Positions 32,629-43,977 of a stretch of 64,000 bases of DNA are shown in pieces. The stretch lies in NCBI RefSeq assembly GCF_040869045.1, contig NC_090319.1, positions 240,553,832 through 240,617,831 of the forward strand, read 5' to 3'. A model generated the notes under the pieces. That model ran no database searches, was not told the DNA's origin, and saw only the letters and a list, made by a program, of their open reading frames with translations. Each line of letters begins with the position of its first letter. Positions within the stretch are counted from its first letter, which is position 1. The position numbers and the translations under genes were made by a program. Origin of the DNA: Eurosta solidaginis. Its lineage: Eukaryota; Arthropoda; Insecta; Diptera; Tephritidae.

Positions 32629-34725
32629 TAGCCGACCTCCAAAGCACCCGACTATGTGTCTGATGTCCGTAAGTGACATCCCATCTACGCCGTTCTGCCT
32701 ACCTGGAGGGCGCGGATTTCGGTGACCAAGAACTATAGCTCTTCTTCCCGATACCTTGTGTTGATAACAAGGAGAAAAGAGGAAGAATAGAGTCATAAGG
32801 GAGAGCAGACAAAAGCGCTAGAATCGATGGGTTGGATTATGGGAGCAAAATTAAAAGAAAATCAGTGGAGTTTGTTATGCAATGGCATGTGAATCCTATC
32901 GGAAAACAAGAGTAGAGAAGGGTACCGCTCAGAGAAATTAAGAGGGCCTTTCCACAGTACCGTGCAGCATTAAATTGTTAATTGTCAAGCGCTTAGGAGC
33001 AGTGGTCGACGCAACAAACCTGGAGAGTGAGCGCTTCGCATGGGTCTGACAGGCGGTAGAAGTAGGCCGAACACAGTTCAGCAACAAGTATGAAGAGGAA
33101 GGAGCTTCACGCTGAATGAAACAAGCACGTATAACTATCGAGACGTCACTAAAACATTCCTTTGCTGCGACTTATGATGCTTCAAACGAAAAACAAAGTT
33201 ATTCACACTGTGAACTGTTTAAGATAACACGAGGTTATCCCGGTCTAGGGGCGCTTTAAAGAAGACGAAAAGTAAAATTAAAACTAAATAGTCAAAGTGG
33301 CAAGATTAAATTGATTTCACTTTTACCTGTAGTTTAAACTCGCACTGAAAAAACTGGCATTAAAATTAGATTAAATTTATTAATTACTTAAAAAAACGAG
33401 CATGGCATGCAATAACAGGTCAATAAAGCTATATTGCTGTCACCTAATTGAAAAATATGGTACTAGATCGACTTTGTTCGTACAGAGCATCGAATAAATT
33501 GAAAATGATACCTAAAATTCTTCGAAAGACGCAAAGTTTCAAGCCCCGGTAGAGAAAAAGCGCGATCAGAGAGTGCTGCCATCTTATACGGAGGCAGCGA
33601 TGAAGCACCCAGAGAAGATCATAATATTCCACTCTCTCTTCACAATAAATGCTACTTTAAGATTTCTCATTGTACTTCGTGGCTGCCAATGTGCGAAATA
33701 CGAAATAAACACTAAGAAAACTTCGTCAGAATGTAAAAGTTGGATACATTTTTGCAATAGGCAATAGAAATTTGTTCGTCAATTTATTAAACGATTTTTT
33801 ATGCATATTCTGTTCCCCAGTTCCCCCCCCCCCTCAAACTTTTAACAAAAAAAAAAAAAGTTGGATCATGAAAAGCTTAAATTAAATCCGGTGGTGCTTA
33901 ATTTTAGAACGCCGTTTTCCTCTGAGTATATACAGGGATGCGGTATACGGAATTGAGAGAACGTAAAGATTCGCTTCACCGGGGGTCCAAGGAAATTTGG
34001 TATATCACTTACAATGTTTTTTGTAACACTATTTGTTGTGTTTGGTAGTGTGTCAGTTAGTCAACGCTTTATGCACCTTTACACAATAAAAATATCCAGG
34101 CATACGGTATGTTTATATTTGAAAAAATATGCATTTCCAGCGTGAATGCAAGTGTCGCCTGTTTTAGTTATTGTAGTTTGTTGAGATGGTTTTGTTGTAG
34201 TCTTTGTTGCAGCACATTAGATATAGTTGAAACAATAGCCACACACAATAATAATAGTATTAGACATGCGGCAGAGCAGCAAACGCATTCTCCATAATAC
34301 TGCGACGACCACTGGTTGAGGCAATAAATTTTCAAGGGATCACATAAATCTGCAGCTCGCTGAAGTGAATGAATAAACGAATATCCTTATTAGTTCGAAA
34401 TTTATGCTGATATGAAATTTTCGTATATATGTATGTGTGTACTAGAATAAATGGAAATAACCCGCCCTTTCTTTAATTTTTTGGTAAGTCAGATACTGTC
34501 ATCTAATCTGACGAGTTCGATTACGAATAAAGTTGTAAAACGTTGTCGCATCTACTAGCTGTACAGTAGACAAAAATAAACTGTGTCGTATGTTACCATA
34601 TCGTACAGTTTGTTACTTCACTAGCTCAAAACTAAACAAAAATAATCAGCTGAGATTTTTCCGAAAGTATATTTGATGAAAAATACATGCAAAAAAACCA
34701 ACTAAACGACTGATAAAATTTTTTT
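32629..34725. other. Unassigned sequence
   Basis: No supported gene. Homopolymer runs of C and A at about 33823-33860 only. Confidence 0.4.
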
Positions 34726-35529
34726 ATACCTTTCATGAACATGAAATGATATACTAACTTTGGTCCGATGTTTGTAACGTTGAGAAATATAGAAGATAGA
34801 CTCACCATTAAGTATACCGAATTGATCAGGGCGACGAACTGAGTTGATACAGCGATGTCCGTCTGTCCGTCCTTCTGTCTGTTTGAACGCAAACTAGTTC
34901 CTCAAATTTTGAGATATCTCAATGAAATTTGGCACAAGGATGTATTTTTGTATTATATTAGACATTTGTCGGATCCGGTAGGATCGGACTACTATAACAT
35001 ATATCTCCCATTCAACCGATCGTTCAGATAAGACGATTTTGGTCATTCCTGCGGCAATTCAGAAAGTATAAACGTGAAACTCGGTGATATATATTCTAAT
35101 ATATCATAGAAGATTTCATTAAAAAATCACTTCGATCGGAGCTAGATATAATATATATATCTCATACAACTGATCGTTCAGATGGAAAGATTTTTAGCCA
35201 TTTCTCCCTTAATTTCCAATATAAAAACGTGAAACTTGGTGATATATAATCTAATATATCATAGAAGATTTCCTGTTAAAATCATTTCGATCGGAGCTAT
35301 ATATAATATATCTCATACAACCGATCGTGCAGATAAGGGGGTTTTTTGCCATTTTTATTTTATATTTATCTTAAAAATCGTTTAGGTATGTACATCTGTT
35401 CACTATATATTTCTTATCTTATACATCCGATTATTTGGAGATTACGAACGGGATAAGATTATTGTTCAGCCCCATTCATGAAAGGTATGAAGTCTTCGGC
35501 ACAGCCGAAAACAGTCCCGTCCTTACTTG
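34726..35529 (+). mobile_element. DINE-1/mini-me-like element, second family (complete, 804 bp)
   Basis: The 5' end ATACCTTTCATGAA lies after a T-run; a GTCY microsatellite (GTCCGTCTGTCCGTCC) is at about 34857-34872; internal units with ATCTCATACAACCGATCG recur. Near the 3' end are the inverted subterminal repeat TTCATGAAAGGTAT, the hairpin TTCGGCACAGCCGAA and the terminus CCTTACTTG followed by T. The architecture equals that of the main family although the sequence differs, and the last nine bases are shared. Confidence 0.75.
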
Positions 35530-36590
35530 TTTTTTATTAATTTCGCTCAAACATCTTTGATGTTTCCACGAATTTTTTTTCATTCTGCGTAAGCACATTT
35601 ATTTCGGAATATGTAACAGTACAATTTTGGATAATTTCCACCAATGTCCCTATCTGAATGTCAAAAAAAAATTAGTTAATGAAAGAAATAGGAGTTGTTT
35701 CGGTGTCCAATATGTGTCGAAAAATAGCTTTTTATGTGGCACTATGAGTCATGTATGGAATTACGATCAAGTCCTAAGTGTTGCCTCAAAAAGCCCTGAT
35801 TTAGGAACCCATTTTGATCTTCCTCTATAACTCCGAATGTTTGCTGAATATCAATTTGATTTTGTCAACAAAAATTATTTTTACTTTCCAGTTCTGCTCA
35901 AATTCTTTATATTGAAGTGCAAATTACAATAAATGTACAAAATTGTATATACACTGACATTTTTTTCTTTTGTATTTTTAAAAAGTAAAAAATAAATTTT
36001 TAAATGTTCAAAAACCTCAAAAGCTTCAATGTATCGATTCCTCAAAACATTTCGTAAATGACTATATCATCACAAAACTCAAGAGCAATTAAACTTTATT
36101 CTCAAAATGCATTTATTTTTTTTTTTATTTTATTATTGTCATTTATATGGCATTCAGATCATCTACATCAATTTTTGTTTTTCGATACGAAGTTACAGCT
36201 TCCGAATTGTAGAGAAAAACTGAGTCTAAAAAGGGCGGAGCCGAGCCCATTACTTAAAGTTTTGAATCGATATTGCTGGTAACCCAAATGTTAATCCAAA
36301 TACAATATCTGAACGCGTTCGCTTTATTAATATCTAATCTAGGTCGGTGCAAAGTTTCAACGACTGCTTGAGGCTTAACTCAGAAATGGTTGATATCACG
36401 AAACAAACCTTCAGGCTTGACCTTTGGAGAATTTCATGATGTTCAACTTCGAACTGAGCGAAACCAGAGCATGAAATACGACGTGAGATATTTGCGAATT
36501 AGTAAATTGTGCAACCCCGGGTATCGAACATCGCAAGACTCACTCATGCGACTTATCATGACTTTTAATACCGTTAATATAAATAAATGA
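35530..36590. other. Unassigned sequence
   Basis: No supported feature. A short GGGCGGAGCCGAGCCCAT block near 36232 resembles the CGCCCA-type words of the DINE-like family, without longer similarity. Confidence 0.35.
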
Positions 36591-36898
36591 ATTCAAGGAG
36601 CGATAGCCTCCGAAGATATTTAAGGCTGAGCTTCTCTTCCAATTTGTGTCGTGCTGGCGGGAAGGGACCTACATGTTTAACGCCGACTTCAGACAGCGTC
36701 TTCAAGGCAGGTGGGTTTTTACTGAGAAGATTTTTATGGCAGGAATACACTCAGCGTGCTTGCCGAATCACTGCCGAGGGGCGACACGCTTAGAAAAACT
36801 TTTTTCAAATTGAAGAAACTTGTTTCTAAATTTTTGACGTTGCTTTGCCCGGGGCTTGAACCCAGGATTTTCCGCCTACCACCACACCACGGCGGTCG
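36591..36898 (-). repeat. tRNA-derived SINE (copy A, diverged)
   Basis: On the minus strand the head reads GCCGTGGTGTGGTGGTAGGC (A-box region) and GGTTCAAGCCCC (B box), followed by the body words GCCCCTCGGCAGTG, CACTCGG-like, AACTCATCTGCCTTG-like and ending in a short A/T-rich tail (AATAAATG side, 36578). It is colinear with copies B and C. Confidence 0.75.
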
Positions 36899-37370
36899 TT
36901 AATACCATTAACATCATGTCAAAATGAAGGCGTATGCATGTTTCCAAGCCTTATCCCAATTCCGTGGTCAAACCTTTAAATGGCTGGATTAATTTTAATT
37001 TTCTTGGTGCAAATCACCATGTGAGGTATACGCAACTTATGTGAAAGTTTGAACAAAATCGACCGGCGCATCTCTTCAAACACCGGCTAAAAACTAACAC
37101 ACATTTTAGGCTTCCTTTTTATATATGAGACTACACGGGTCAACACAAAATTTGACTTTGACTTCAAAGCATTGAATTTCAATTCTTTAGGTCGTAATTT
37201 GACGAAAAAGTATATGGCATGCAAAAGTTGGCTTTCCTATTTAGGAAACCGCTTGAACGATATTTTTCAAAATCTGTGGTTTTAATTTTTACTTGAACAT
37301 GAAACAATTCATATAAATATTTTTATTAAGGTTTAATATCGAAATGACTTACAAAAAAGTGGAAAATGAT
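36899..37370. other. Unassigned sequence
   Basis: May hold the 3' untranslated end of the neighbouring transposon copy; no terminal repeat was found. Confidence 0.35.
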
Positions 37371-38060
37371 TTAAAAGTGTACACTTTTACTTTTTCTTTT
37401 ATGTTCATAGGTACTATCCCTCAATAAACCCCAAATATAGTCTCCCATTATGTTTTCATTATATTGGCCGTGATAGCGTTGTTCGAAGAAGAGCGTAAAA
37501 GCTCTGCTTTACTTTTTGGTAAATTTTAATCTCTAACCAAATAATTAAAATCTTCAGTAGTGATGAAATGATGTTTTGGTTGTTCTGGTGTCGGTAAAAA
37601 CTCCTTATCGTCATTGCTTCTATGTGATAATTTTTTCGATGCCCCTGGTATTGATCGTGTTAGATCGTGTGCGACTGGAGCAAAATATTCCATAGGTTTT
37701 GCATTTTTACCTCTACGTCGTTTACTCGTATTCACAATGCAAAAGTAGCAGTCTTCAGCGTTGTCTTTTGGTTCTCGCCAGATTCTTGGTGTTGCAAATT
37801 TCATAGATCTTTTCTCGCCTCGATACCAACCTAAAATATAGAAAGAGAAATCAATATGTCTACCTTATTTAATTCACTATTTAAATAAAATTTGCTTACC
37901 CTCCAAACATCTTTTGCAATAACTAGAAGCAACATGTGGAGCCCATGTCTTGTCTTGTTTCCAAACAGGACAGCCAAAATATGCTTCGTAGGCTTCGCAG
38001 AGAATGAGAGATGTATTTAGTTCATATTTTATATCTCGAACTTTAATAAATTTCCCAAAT
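37371..38060 (-). pseudogene. Second copy of the 20.6-kb protein family, internally deleted, intron retained
   Basis: The minus strand reads FCYIFGKFIKVRDIKYEL, CEAYEAYFGCPVWKQDKTWA, then CKRCLEG, an intron of about 69 bp (37831-37899, GTAAGC...TTTTAG), and GWYRGEKRSMKFATPRIW REPKDN, DCYFC and NYLVRD. After that the sequence jumps to the extreme C-terminus, FEQRYHGQYNENIMGDYIWG ending in SVHF and a stop at 37371. The central half, including the putative catalytic core, is missing. The paired Cys motifs suggest a zinc-binding N-terminus. The seven-residue motif QRY.G.(W/Y)NEN and GDY.W are shared with the relic at 21170-22560, which ties the two together. Confidence 0.75.
37831..37899 (-). other. 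Predicted 69-bp GT-AG intron
   Basis: Minus-strand donor GTAAGC and acceptor ATATTTTAG lie exactly where the protein family's conserved run (Cys pair, then W-x-RGE-KR) would be broken otherwise. Size is typical for a short dipteran intron. Confidence 0.65.
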
Positions 38061-38324
38061 ATATAACAAAAAGTATCAGCTTCATAGCTTTTTAGCTTAT
38101 TCTAGATTTGTACAAAACACCTGATCGTTATTTAGTTATCACTCTAGCGCCATGAGTATTGTTACTATAACTATTAAGAAAGCAAACTTTATACCCAAAA
38201 AAGGTATTTTCTTTTCGTTTTTGTTTATAATAAAATAAAAAATCGTGAAATAAACTTTAGGACACATTTGATATAAAATGTTTCCATTTTCTTTGAATTT
38301 AAAATCGGACAAATAAGTAAATAT

Positions 38325-38817
38325 TGTGGCGAATCTTCACATCACTAAATAAATGCACAACAAAAAAACATTAAAGCAAGCTACATAAACACATTAATCA
38401 TCATTTACCAAATACATACAATGCAACGAAGAGATAACTCACACACAGATGTAATCATCAGTCGAAGTAGTACTTACATTTACACACGCATATGGCTATG
38501 TGAGAGACTATAAATAAAGATGTACACATACGGATGGTAACCAAGCATGAATTTCGATAAGCTACTAGACCTTAGAAGAAATTGGTGGACGAGACAACAG
38601 AGAGTATGAAAGCAGCGAAAGCTGAGTAGTCAGTAATCAGCTTTGATTTAAGCATGCTATTGGTTGTGAAGTTAAATGTTATTGTGAAGTACTTTCAAAG
38701 TAGTCTAATAAAGACCATTTTGCATTATTGAATATTGGAGTAATTTATTCAACAGTTTAGCGATTCGAACGTTAGCAAACGGTTGCAAATAGGCAGAATT
38801 TCTCTAAATTCGTTACA
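38325..38817 (+). repeat. Gypsy-family solo LTR with ATAT TSD
   Basis: Starts TGTGGCGAATCTTCACATC, ends CTAAATTCGTTACA, 493 bp. ATAT flanks both sides (38321-38324 and 38818-38821). AATAAAGACC at about 38707 is the poly(A) signal region. It sits just upstream of the transposon protein relic on the minus strand. Confidence 0.9.
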
Positions 38818-38821
38818 ATAT

Positions 38822-39630
38822 GTATGTACTTACTAACCGAACTTCAATTGGGCGTATATCAAATATGCTGGCACACGTTAAACATTCGACACTTCTATTA
38901 AACGCACTTTCACCAAATTTTATTTTTTATTAATTATTTAATTTATATTTTTGAACTTCGCCGCGCGTCATTTCACTTTTCAAATAGAAATGAAAATAGT
39001 AGTCACGAAACTGATTCTCAATTCTTTCAATTGCAGCTCATTCTCAATTTCTTCTCTCGCATGTAGAGTTGCCACACTTGATTGTTTCGAACAAAACTTG
39101 TAGTATAAATGTTTGACAAAATAGTTTAAATAGAGAACTTGTAAGTTATAGAAAAGTAAAGATTCAAGTCGCGGTAAGGTAATTCACCACTGGAGTAACT
39201 TTACATGTAATTCGGCAAGGTTAATTCTCGTAACACTTAATTTTGAAACGATTCCAAAACAATTCAAACTTTTATGCTGTCGGAAACATCAACATTAAAA
39301 AAGGATGTTTTTTATTATCTTGTTAGATTCGAGCGTGAGTGAAAATTCGTAAAAGCTTAAACAAAATATTACTAACTTTGGAAATATCCTGTTCGTACAA
39401 ACGAAACTTTTGCAACAAGAGGGCGCAATTTTGCATTTCGCTTGGAGGAGAAGTTGCAAAATTGTACCCGATAAATAGGTGTCCCGGTATCTCATAATTT
39501 TTGCACAGTAAATTCAAAAAAGGGGTTTTTTGTTTTGTATTAATAACTCAAAAACTAGTTTTTGTTGTTTTCCCATCTTGTGTGTTTATTCGAGTTGGTG
39601 GTTTTCTTATTTTGGTGTTTTTTTTAACAA
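38822..39630. other. Unassigned sequence
   Basis: Probably includes the 5' flank of the 37.4-38.1 kb relic. No TIR or frame could be fixed. Confidence 0.35.
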
Positions 39631-39921
39631 GTGAATATCAATTTGCACGAACCAGAATAGAAGTAGGATTAATGAAGACATACAAAAAACCGCTGTGATG
39701 GCTGAATGGTTATAGCAGCGGCGCCTAAACGTTGCCGATGAAGGAATTTAGCAGTTCCCGAAATGGATCTATACAACGAGCTTTGGAGTTGTCTAAAAAT
39801 TTTTCTTTCTTCTATTCTAATTTAAAAATTTTTTCAATTAAGAAAAAATTTATCATAACAATAATAATGATAAAAAATTATTGTTAGGCCTTGAGCTCGA
39901 TTCGAACCCGCGATCTTAAAA
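39631..39921. repeat. Segmental duplication, copy 1 (tRNA-like content, empty MITE site)
   Basis: Nearly identical to 40068-40588 without its MITE. It contains TGGCTGAATGGTTATAGCAG, an A-box-like tRNA Ser/Leu-type word, and at the end the inverted B-box CGATTCGAACCCGC, so two SINE-like tRNA pieces in opposite orientation. The site GAAGACATACAAA corresponds to the MITE insertion point of copy 2. Confidence 0.8.
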
Positions 39922-40067
39922 TCAGTAGGCCGATATAACAACAAAAATTGTTAATACATCCCAGAGCACGGGGAAAAACAAGTGTCAATAAAATATGACA
40001 CTATGGCAGCATTGCCAACAAACAAGTCCAATTTTCACAGCTATTCTGCAACAGATGTCGCAGTGGT

Positions 40068-40588
40068 GTGAATATCAATTGGCACGAACCAGAATAGAAG
40101 TAGGATTAATGAAGACCAGACATGCTTAACGAACGAAACGATATCATTTCGTTACGATAATCAACGTTAATAAACGAAACGAAGTCATTTCGTTTCGTTT
40201 ATTAACGTTAAGAACGACAAATTAACGTTAATTTGACGATCATAACGTTAATAAACGAAACGAAGTCACTTCGTTTCGTTTATTAGCGTTGATTATCGTA
40301 ACGAAATGATATCGTTTCGTTCGTTAAGCATGCCTGATGAAGACAAACAAAAAACCGCTGTGGTGGCTGAATGGTTATAGCAGCGGCGCCTAAACGTTGC
40401 CGATGAAGGAATTTAGCAGTTCCCGAAATGGATCTATACAACGAGCTTTGGCAGTTGTCTAAAAATTTTTCTTTCTTCTATTCTAATTTAAAAATTTTTT
40501 CAATTAAGAAAAAAATTATCATAACAATAATAATGATAAAAAATTATTGTTAGGCCTTGAGCTCGATTCGAACCCGCGATCTTAAAAA
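40068..40588. repeat. Segmental duplication, copy 2 (carries hairpin MITE)
   Basis: The left part is 40068-40116 and the right part 40345-40588, colinear with 39631-39921. Differences are few (TTTGCACG/TTGGCACG, GTGATGG/GTGGTGG, small indels). Confidence 0.85.
40117..40336. mobile_element. Hairpin hAT MITE (220 bp) with 8-bp TSD
   Basis: The repeat ATGAAGAC flanks it (40109-40116, 40337-40344). The ends are CAGACATGCTTAACGAACG and the inverse of CAGGCATGCTTAACGAACG. The whole element is a near-perfect palindrome of about 100-bp arms rich in AAACGAAACGAAGTCA, so the single strand would fold end to end. The CAG...CTG ends and the 8-bp TSD indicate hAT mobilisation. Confidence 0.92.
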
Positions 40589-41282
40589 CAAAAACAATTT
40601 TATATAAAATTTTTTTAACTCTTATTTTTTGTTGAGTTCCATTCACAATGCTCAGGTAATTATCAATCTTGTTATGCATTGTTTTAAATATATATTCAGA
40701 TTGCATCACCAGATAAGAAGAATTTCTCAATAAGAGAAATATATGAAAAATGCATATTATGCGTTTTTTCTAATATTTTGGAATTTTAATAATAATTTTT
40801 TTGTTATTAATATTTTTATTAATGACAAAAAATTATTTATTAAAAAAAAATAAATAAATGGTACCTTCCCACTCCCACCAATGAACAAGCACAAACCGTT
40901 CTTGAATTGAGACAGAAAACTGTTAAATCGACCACAACTCGTTCTCGAAGCGTGAGAAAGAAAAATCTTAAATCATGCCGAAGTAGTGCTTGAAATGATC
41001 ACAGAAGGATCACACATCAATACCAAAGTGGTCATAAAATAACGAACGCATTGTAAAGGTTTACAAGTATGATATGTAGCAGCACGCACACACACAGCCA
41101 CGCGCACCTGATAAAAATGCTTGTTCTTGTTCGTTTTTTGTGGATGCTATTTGACATGATTTGGTACTGTTGTACTTCATAGGTACAAAAAAAATTTGTA
41201 GTAGCTGCTAACGAAAACTGCGAAAAAATGTAATTGTAAAATTACAAAGAAATGCCCTTATTTACTTTCAAACTAGCACTTA
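40589..41282. other. Unassigned A+T-rich sequence
   Basis: No supported feature. Confidence 0.4.
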
Positions 41283-41650
41283 ATTAAATAAATAAAAATA
41301 AATGTAAGGCGCGATAACCTCCGAAAAGATCTAAGGTCGAGCTTCTCTTCCAATTTGCGTCGTGCTTCTCTTGATTTTCCCTACAAATTGGCCGGACGGG
41401 ACCTACATGTTTTATGCTGACTCCGAACGGCATCTGCAAGGCAGATGAGTTTTCACTGAGAGCTTTTCATGGCAGAAATACACTCGGAGCGCTTGCCAAA
41501 CACTGCCGAGGGGCGACCCCGCTTAGAAAAAATTTATTCTAATTGAAAAACCTTATTTCTAAAATTTTGATGTTTCTTTGCCCGGGGTGCGAACCCAGGG
41601 CATACGGTGTGGTAGGCGAAGCACTCTACCATCACACCACGGTGGCCGCC
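41283..41650 (-). repeat. tRNA-derived SINE (copy B, full length)
   Basis: The minus-strand head begins GGCGGCCACCGTGGTGTGAT with a GGTAGAGTGC A-box region, and B box GGGTTCGCACCCCGGGC. The body has GGGGTCGCCCCTCGGCAGTG, AAACTCATCTGCCTTGCAGA and GGAAGAGAAGCTCGACCTTA. It ends in a (TTTA)n tail (41283-41305). A RNA polymerase III promoter inside a tRNA-like head and a short-repeat tail are the SINE hallmarks. It needs a partner LINE to move. Confidence 0.9.
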
Positions 41651-42714
41651 AAACACTTAATTACATCTCTCCTTAAAATCCATATGTTTTGGATAATTTT
41701 AGTTAAGAAATTGTAATAATTTATTACCGGGACGATTGCTAAAACACAACCAAAACCTTCGGGCGAGGTATTAATAGACGCTTTTTTGCCTCGCTTCCAA
41801 TAATTCGAATCCTTTTTCGCCTTTGGATTATTGATACCAGAACAAAACGCGTCCTTTCATATCTCCTTCCACATTTTTGGACGGGTTATTGCAGTCGACC
41901 TCGCTTTCAAACGGTTTTTCGTGGGGAACTTTTGAACGGGTAGTGAAACTTAGCACCCATGCTTGTATTCTTAATGATGGAAGAACTACGCGTCCTCACA
42001 TACCCCAATTGATGACTTTTGTATAATTTTCTGTAGGTCCCATATAAGTGCACTTAAAATTACCTACTAAATTCGTTCAAAAAAATGTACCATCGTAGCA
42101 ACCCATATCTGATATTCCGCTTCTTTTTTGTTTCCCTGCATCGCTTTCGACGACAGCAAACCCGCTAATTTTGACACTTCGCTCAGTGTCATACTCATGT
42201 CTCACGCAGGTTCCACGCTAGTTTAACACTGGCTGAGGTGTCAAACGGCAGTGTGGTAGAAAGAGAAAGGAATTGTTTCCTTCTCACACATATCTTCCTT
42301 GTAAACCCCTCTACTATGTACGAACGGTGTGCTTGGAAAAACTGTTCGTAAAACAAGCCCATTGGTCACGATTTAAGAAGAAACGTACTTAGCAGACTTT
42401 TGTCAACAAATGTTCTTAATTTTGAACTTGTTTCGTTCGTTTTAGAACGATTTTTTCTCTGAGTGTATACAAGATTAAGCTAATAAATTGTTTGCTTTTT
42501 GTCATCTATATTATTATTCTAAAACACGACGCTTAGCTAGGCTAAACTACAATACGTACAGAAATGAAATATACATTAAAAGAAAGCTTTTGATAAGCAT
42601 ATTTGCAGAAAACTATAAAAGTTTAAATTGGTTAAGGAAGCCTTTGCCTTTTGAAGAGCATAAAGCCGTATATGAACGAATGACTGGAATATTACCTTAC
42701 TTTCAAAACTGCCT
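41651..42714. other. Unassigned sequence
   Basis: No supported gene. A plus frame at 42488-42721 has no recognisable motif. Confidence 0.35.
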
Positions 42715-42721
42715 TGCGTGA

Positions 42722-43045
42722 AAATTTATTTCAAAACGCCCTATATAGGAATTTTCTTCAAAAGCTTGCTTTCTCAGAATTTAGTTACACAACGTCCCGT
42801 CTTAGAATTTCTTTCAAAAATACTCTATCCCAGAATTCGGTTGAAGAGCGCACATCATAGAATTTTTCATAAACGGCTTTGCCCCAAATACATATATTGA
42901 GGCCATTTAAAGAAATTCTGATACAGGGCGTTTTCATCCCAATTCTGATATAGAGCGTCCTTCAAACAAAATCTGATATAAGCCGTTTTTGGAAAGGTTT
43001 CTGAGATTGAGAATTTTCGAAACGGCATTCGAGATAGGGCGATGT
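42722..43045. repeat. Inverted array of degenerate repeats of about 28 bp
   Basis: From 42731 to about 42890 units of the type CCC(T)ATA..AGAATTT.(T)TTCAAAA repeat about every 28 bp in one sense. From about 42910 to 43040 the same word runs inverted (AAATTCTGATACAGGGCGTTTTCAT...). The two halves would form a long imperfect hairpin, as in Foldback-type elements. Confidence 0.55.
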
Positions 43046-43626
43046 TCCAGTCAGTACCCTACATGGTTTAACCAAAAATAAAGGAAAAGTAAAGTGGAAC
43101 AAAAAGTTAAGTTATTCTTTACAATCTGAGTTATAAACAAACTAAAAAAAAAGGAAAAAATCCTATTGTCTGTTTTACAGAGCAAACGTCTTGTGATTGA
43201 ATAACGTGTCCTACATATATAATTGTGGACTTGTCACTTTGGCAATCAGGCTTCGCAAAGAAAATATGACCAGCGCCGCCAAGAATATGCGAAAACTTCC
43301 TTAACAAGAGCCCCTTTGAGTTGCTTTTCATCCGAACAAAATGCCTTGAAGATTATAACAGATGAACGCTTTGGTCGCTTCAAAGCGGCAAAGAAAACAC
43401 CGCTGTCAAAGGGTCAAAACGAAGCAGCGCGACATTTTTATATATTAATTTCAACGAAAAAATGTTAAACCAAAACATAACTCTACCATCGAAAAATTTT
43501 GATAAACTGCTGCGTTTACCTTGTAGGTTTACGACTCCCATCATACTAACAGTTTAATTCTTTTGACCAATCACCGTCCATTTCAAACGCTTTTACTCAG
43601 TAGTAAATTGAAAGTTTTAAAATAAA
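43046..43626. other. Unassigned sequence
   Basis: No feature recognised. Confidence 0.35.
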
Positions 43627-43690
43627 CAAGTAAAGGTGTCTAAGTTCGGTTGTAACCAAACATTATATACTCAGCGTGAACTTTAATTGT
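43627..43690 (-). mobile_element. DINE-like 3' end fragment
   Basis: Contains CAAGTAAAGGTGTCTAAG, the hairpin-forming GTTCGGTTGTAACCAAAC and TATATACTCAGCGTGAAC, the 3' terminus of the main DINE-like family in diverged form. The rest of the element is not recognisable. Confidence 0.6.
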
Positions 43691-43977
43691 ACATTTCATT
43701 TCAGCAAAAAATCATAGTTAGCTGTGAAATAAATTTTCTCGGCGTGACGTCACGGTTTTGACAACATGTTTCATTTTGACAGTGTTCAGAATTTATCCCA
43801 ATCGGAGTATTTTGCTCCGCTCTTATCTGCTACTACATTTTTTATCTTAAAGGTTTATTTGGGTCGAGTTGAAAACTAAATAGTATTACTACCTAACATC
43901 TTTTGGTTGAAGTTTTCATTGTATACGTATGAAAAGCTGATTACTCTCAGTTTTTGTGTTTTATTCGAATGCGAATA

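Noticed and set aside
32605..32796. Minus frame over a more G+C-rich patch next to the 31.2-kb element
   Set aside because: No conserved motif; the patch looks like decayed repeat flank but could not be assigned.
43731..43860. Possible short promoter or host element (CGGCGTGACGTCACGG)
   Set aside because: The CRE-like TGACGTCA word alone, without a gene or repeated context, is not enough to call a regulatory site.
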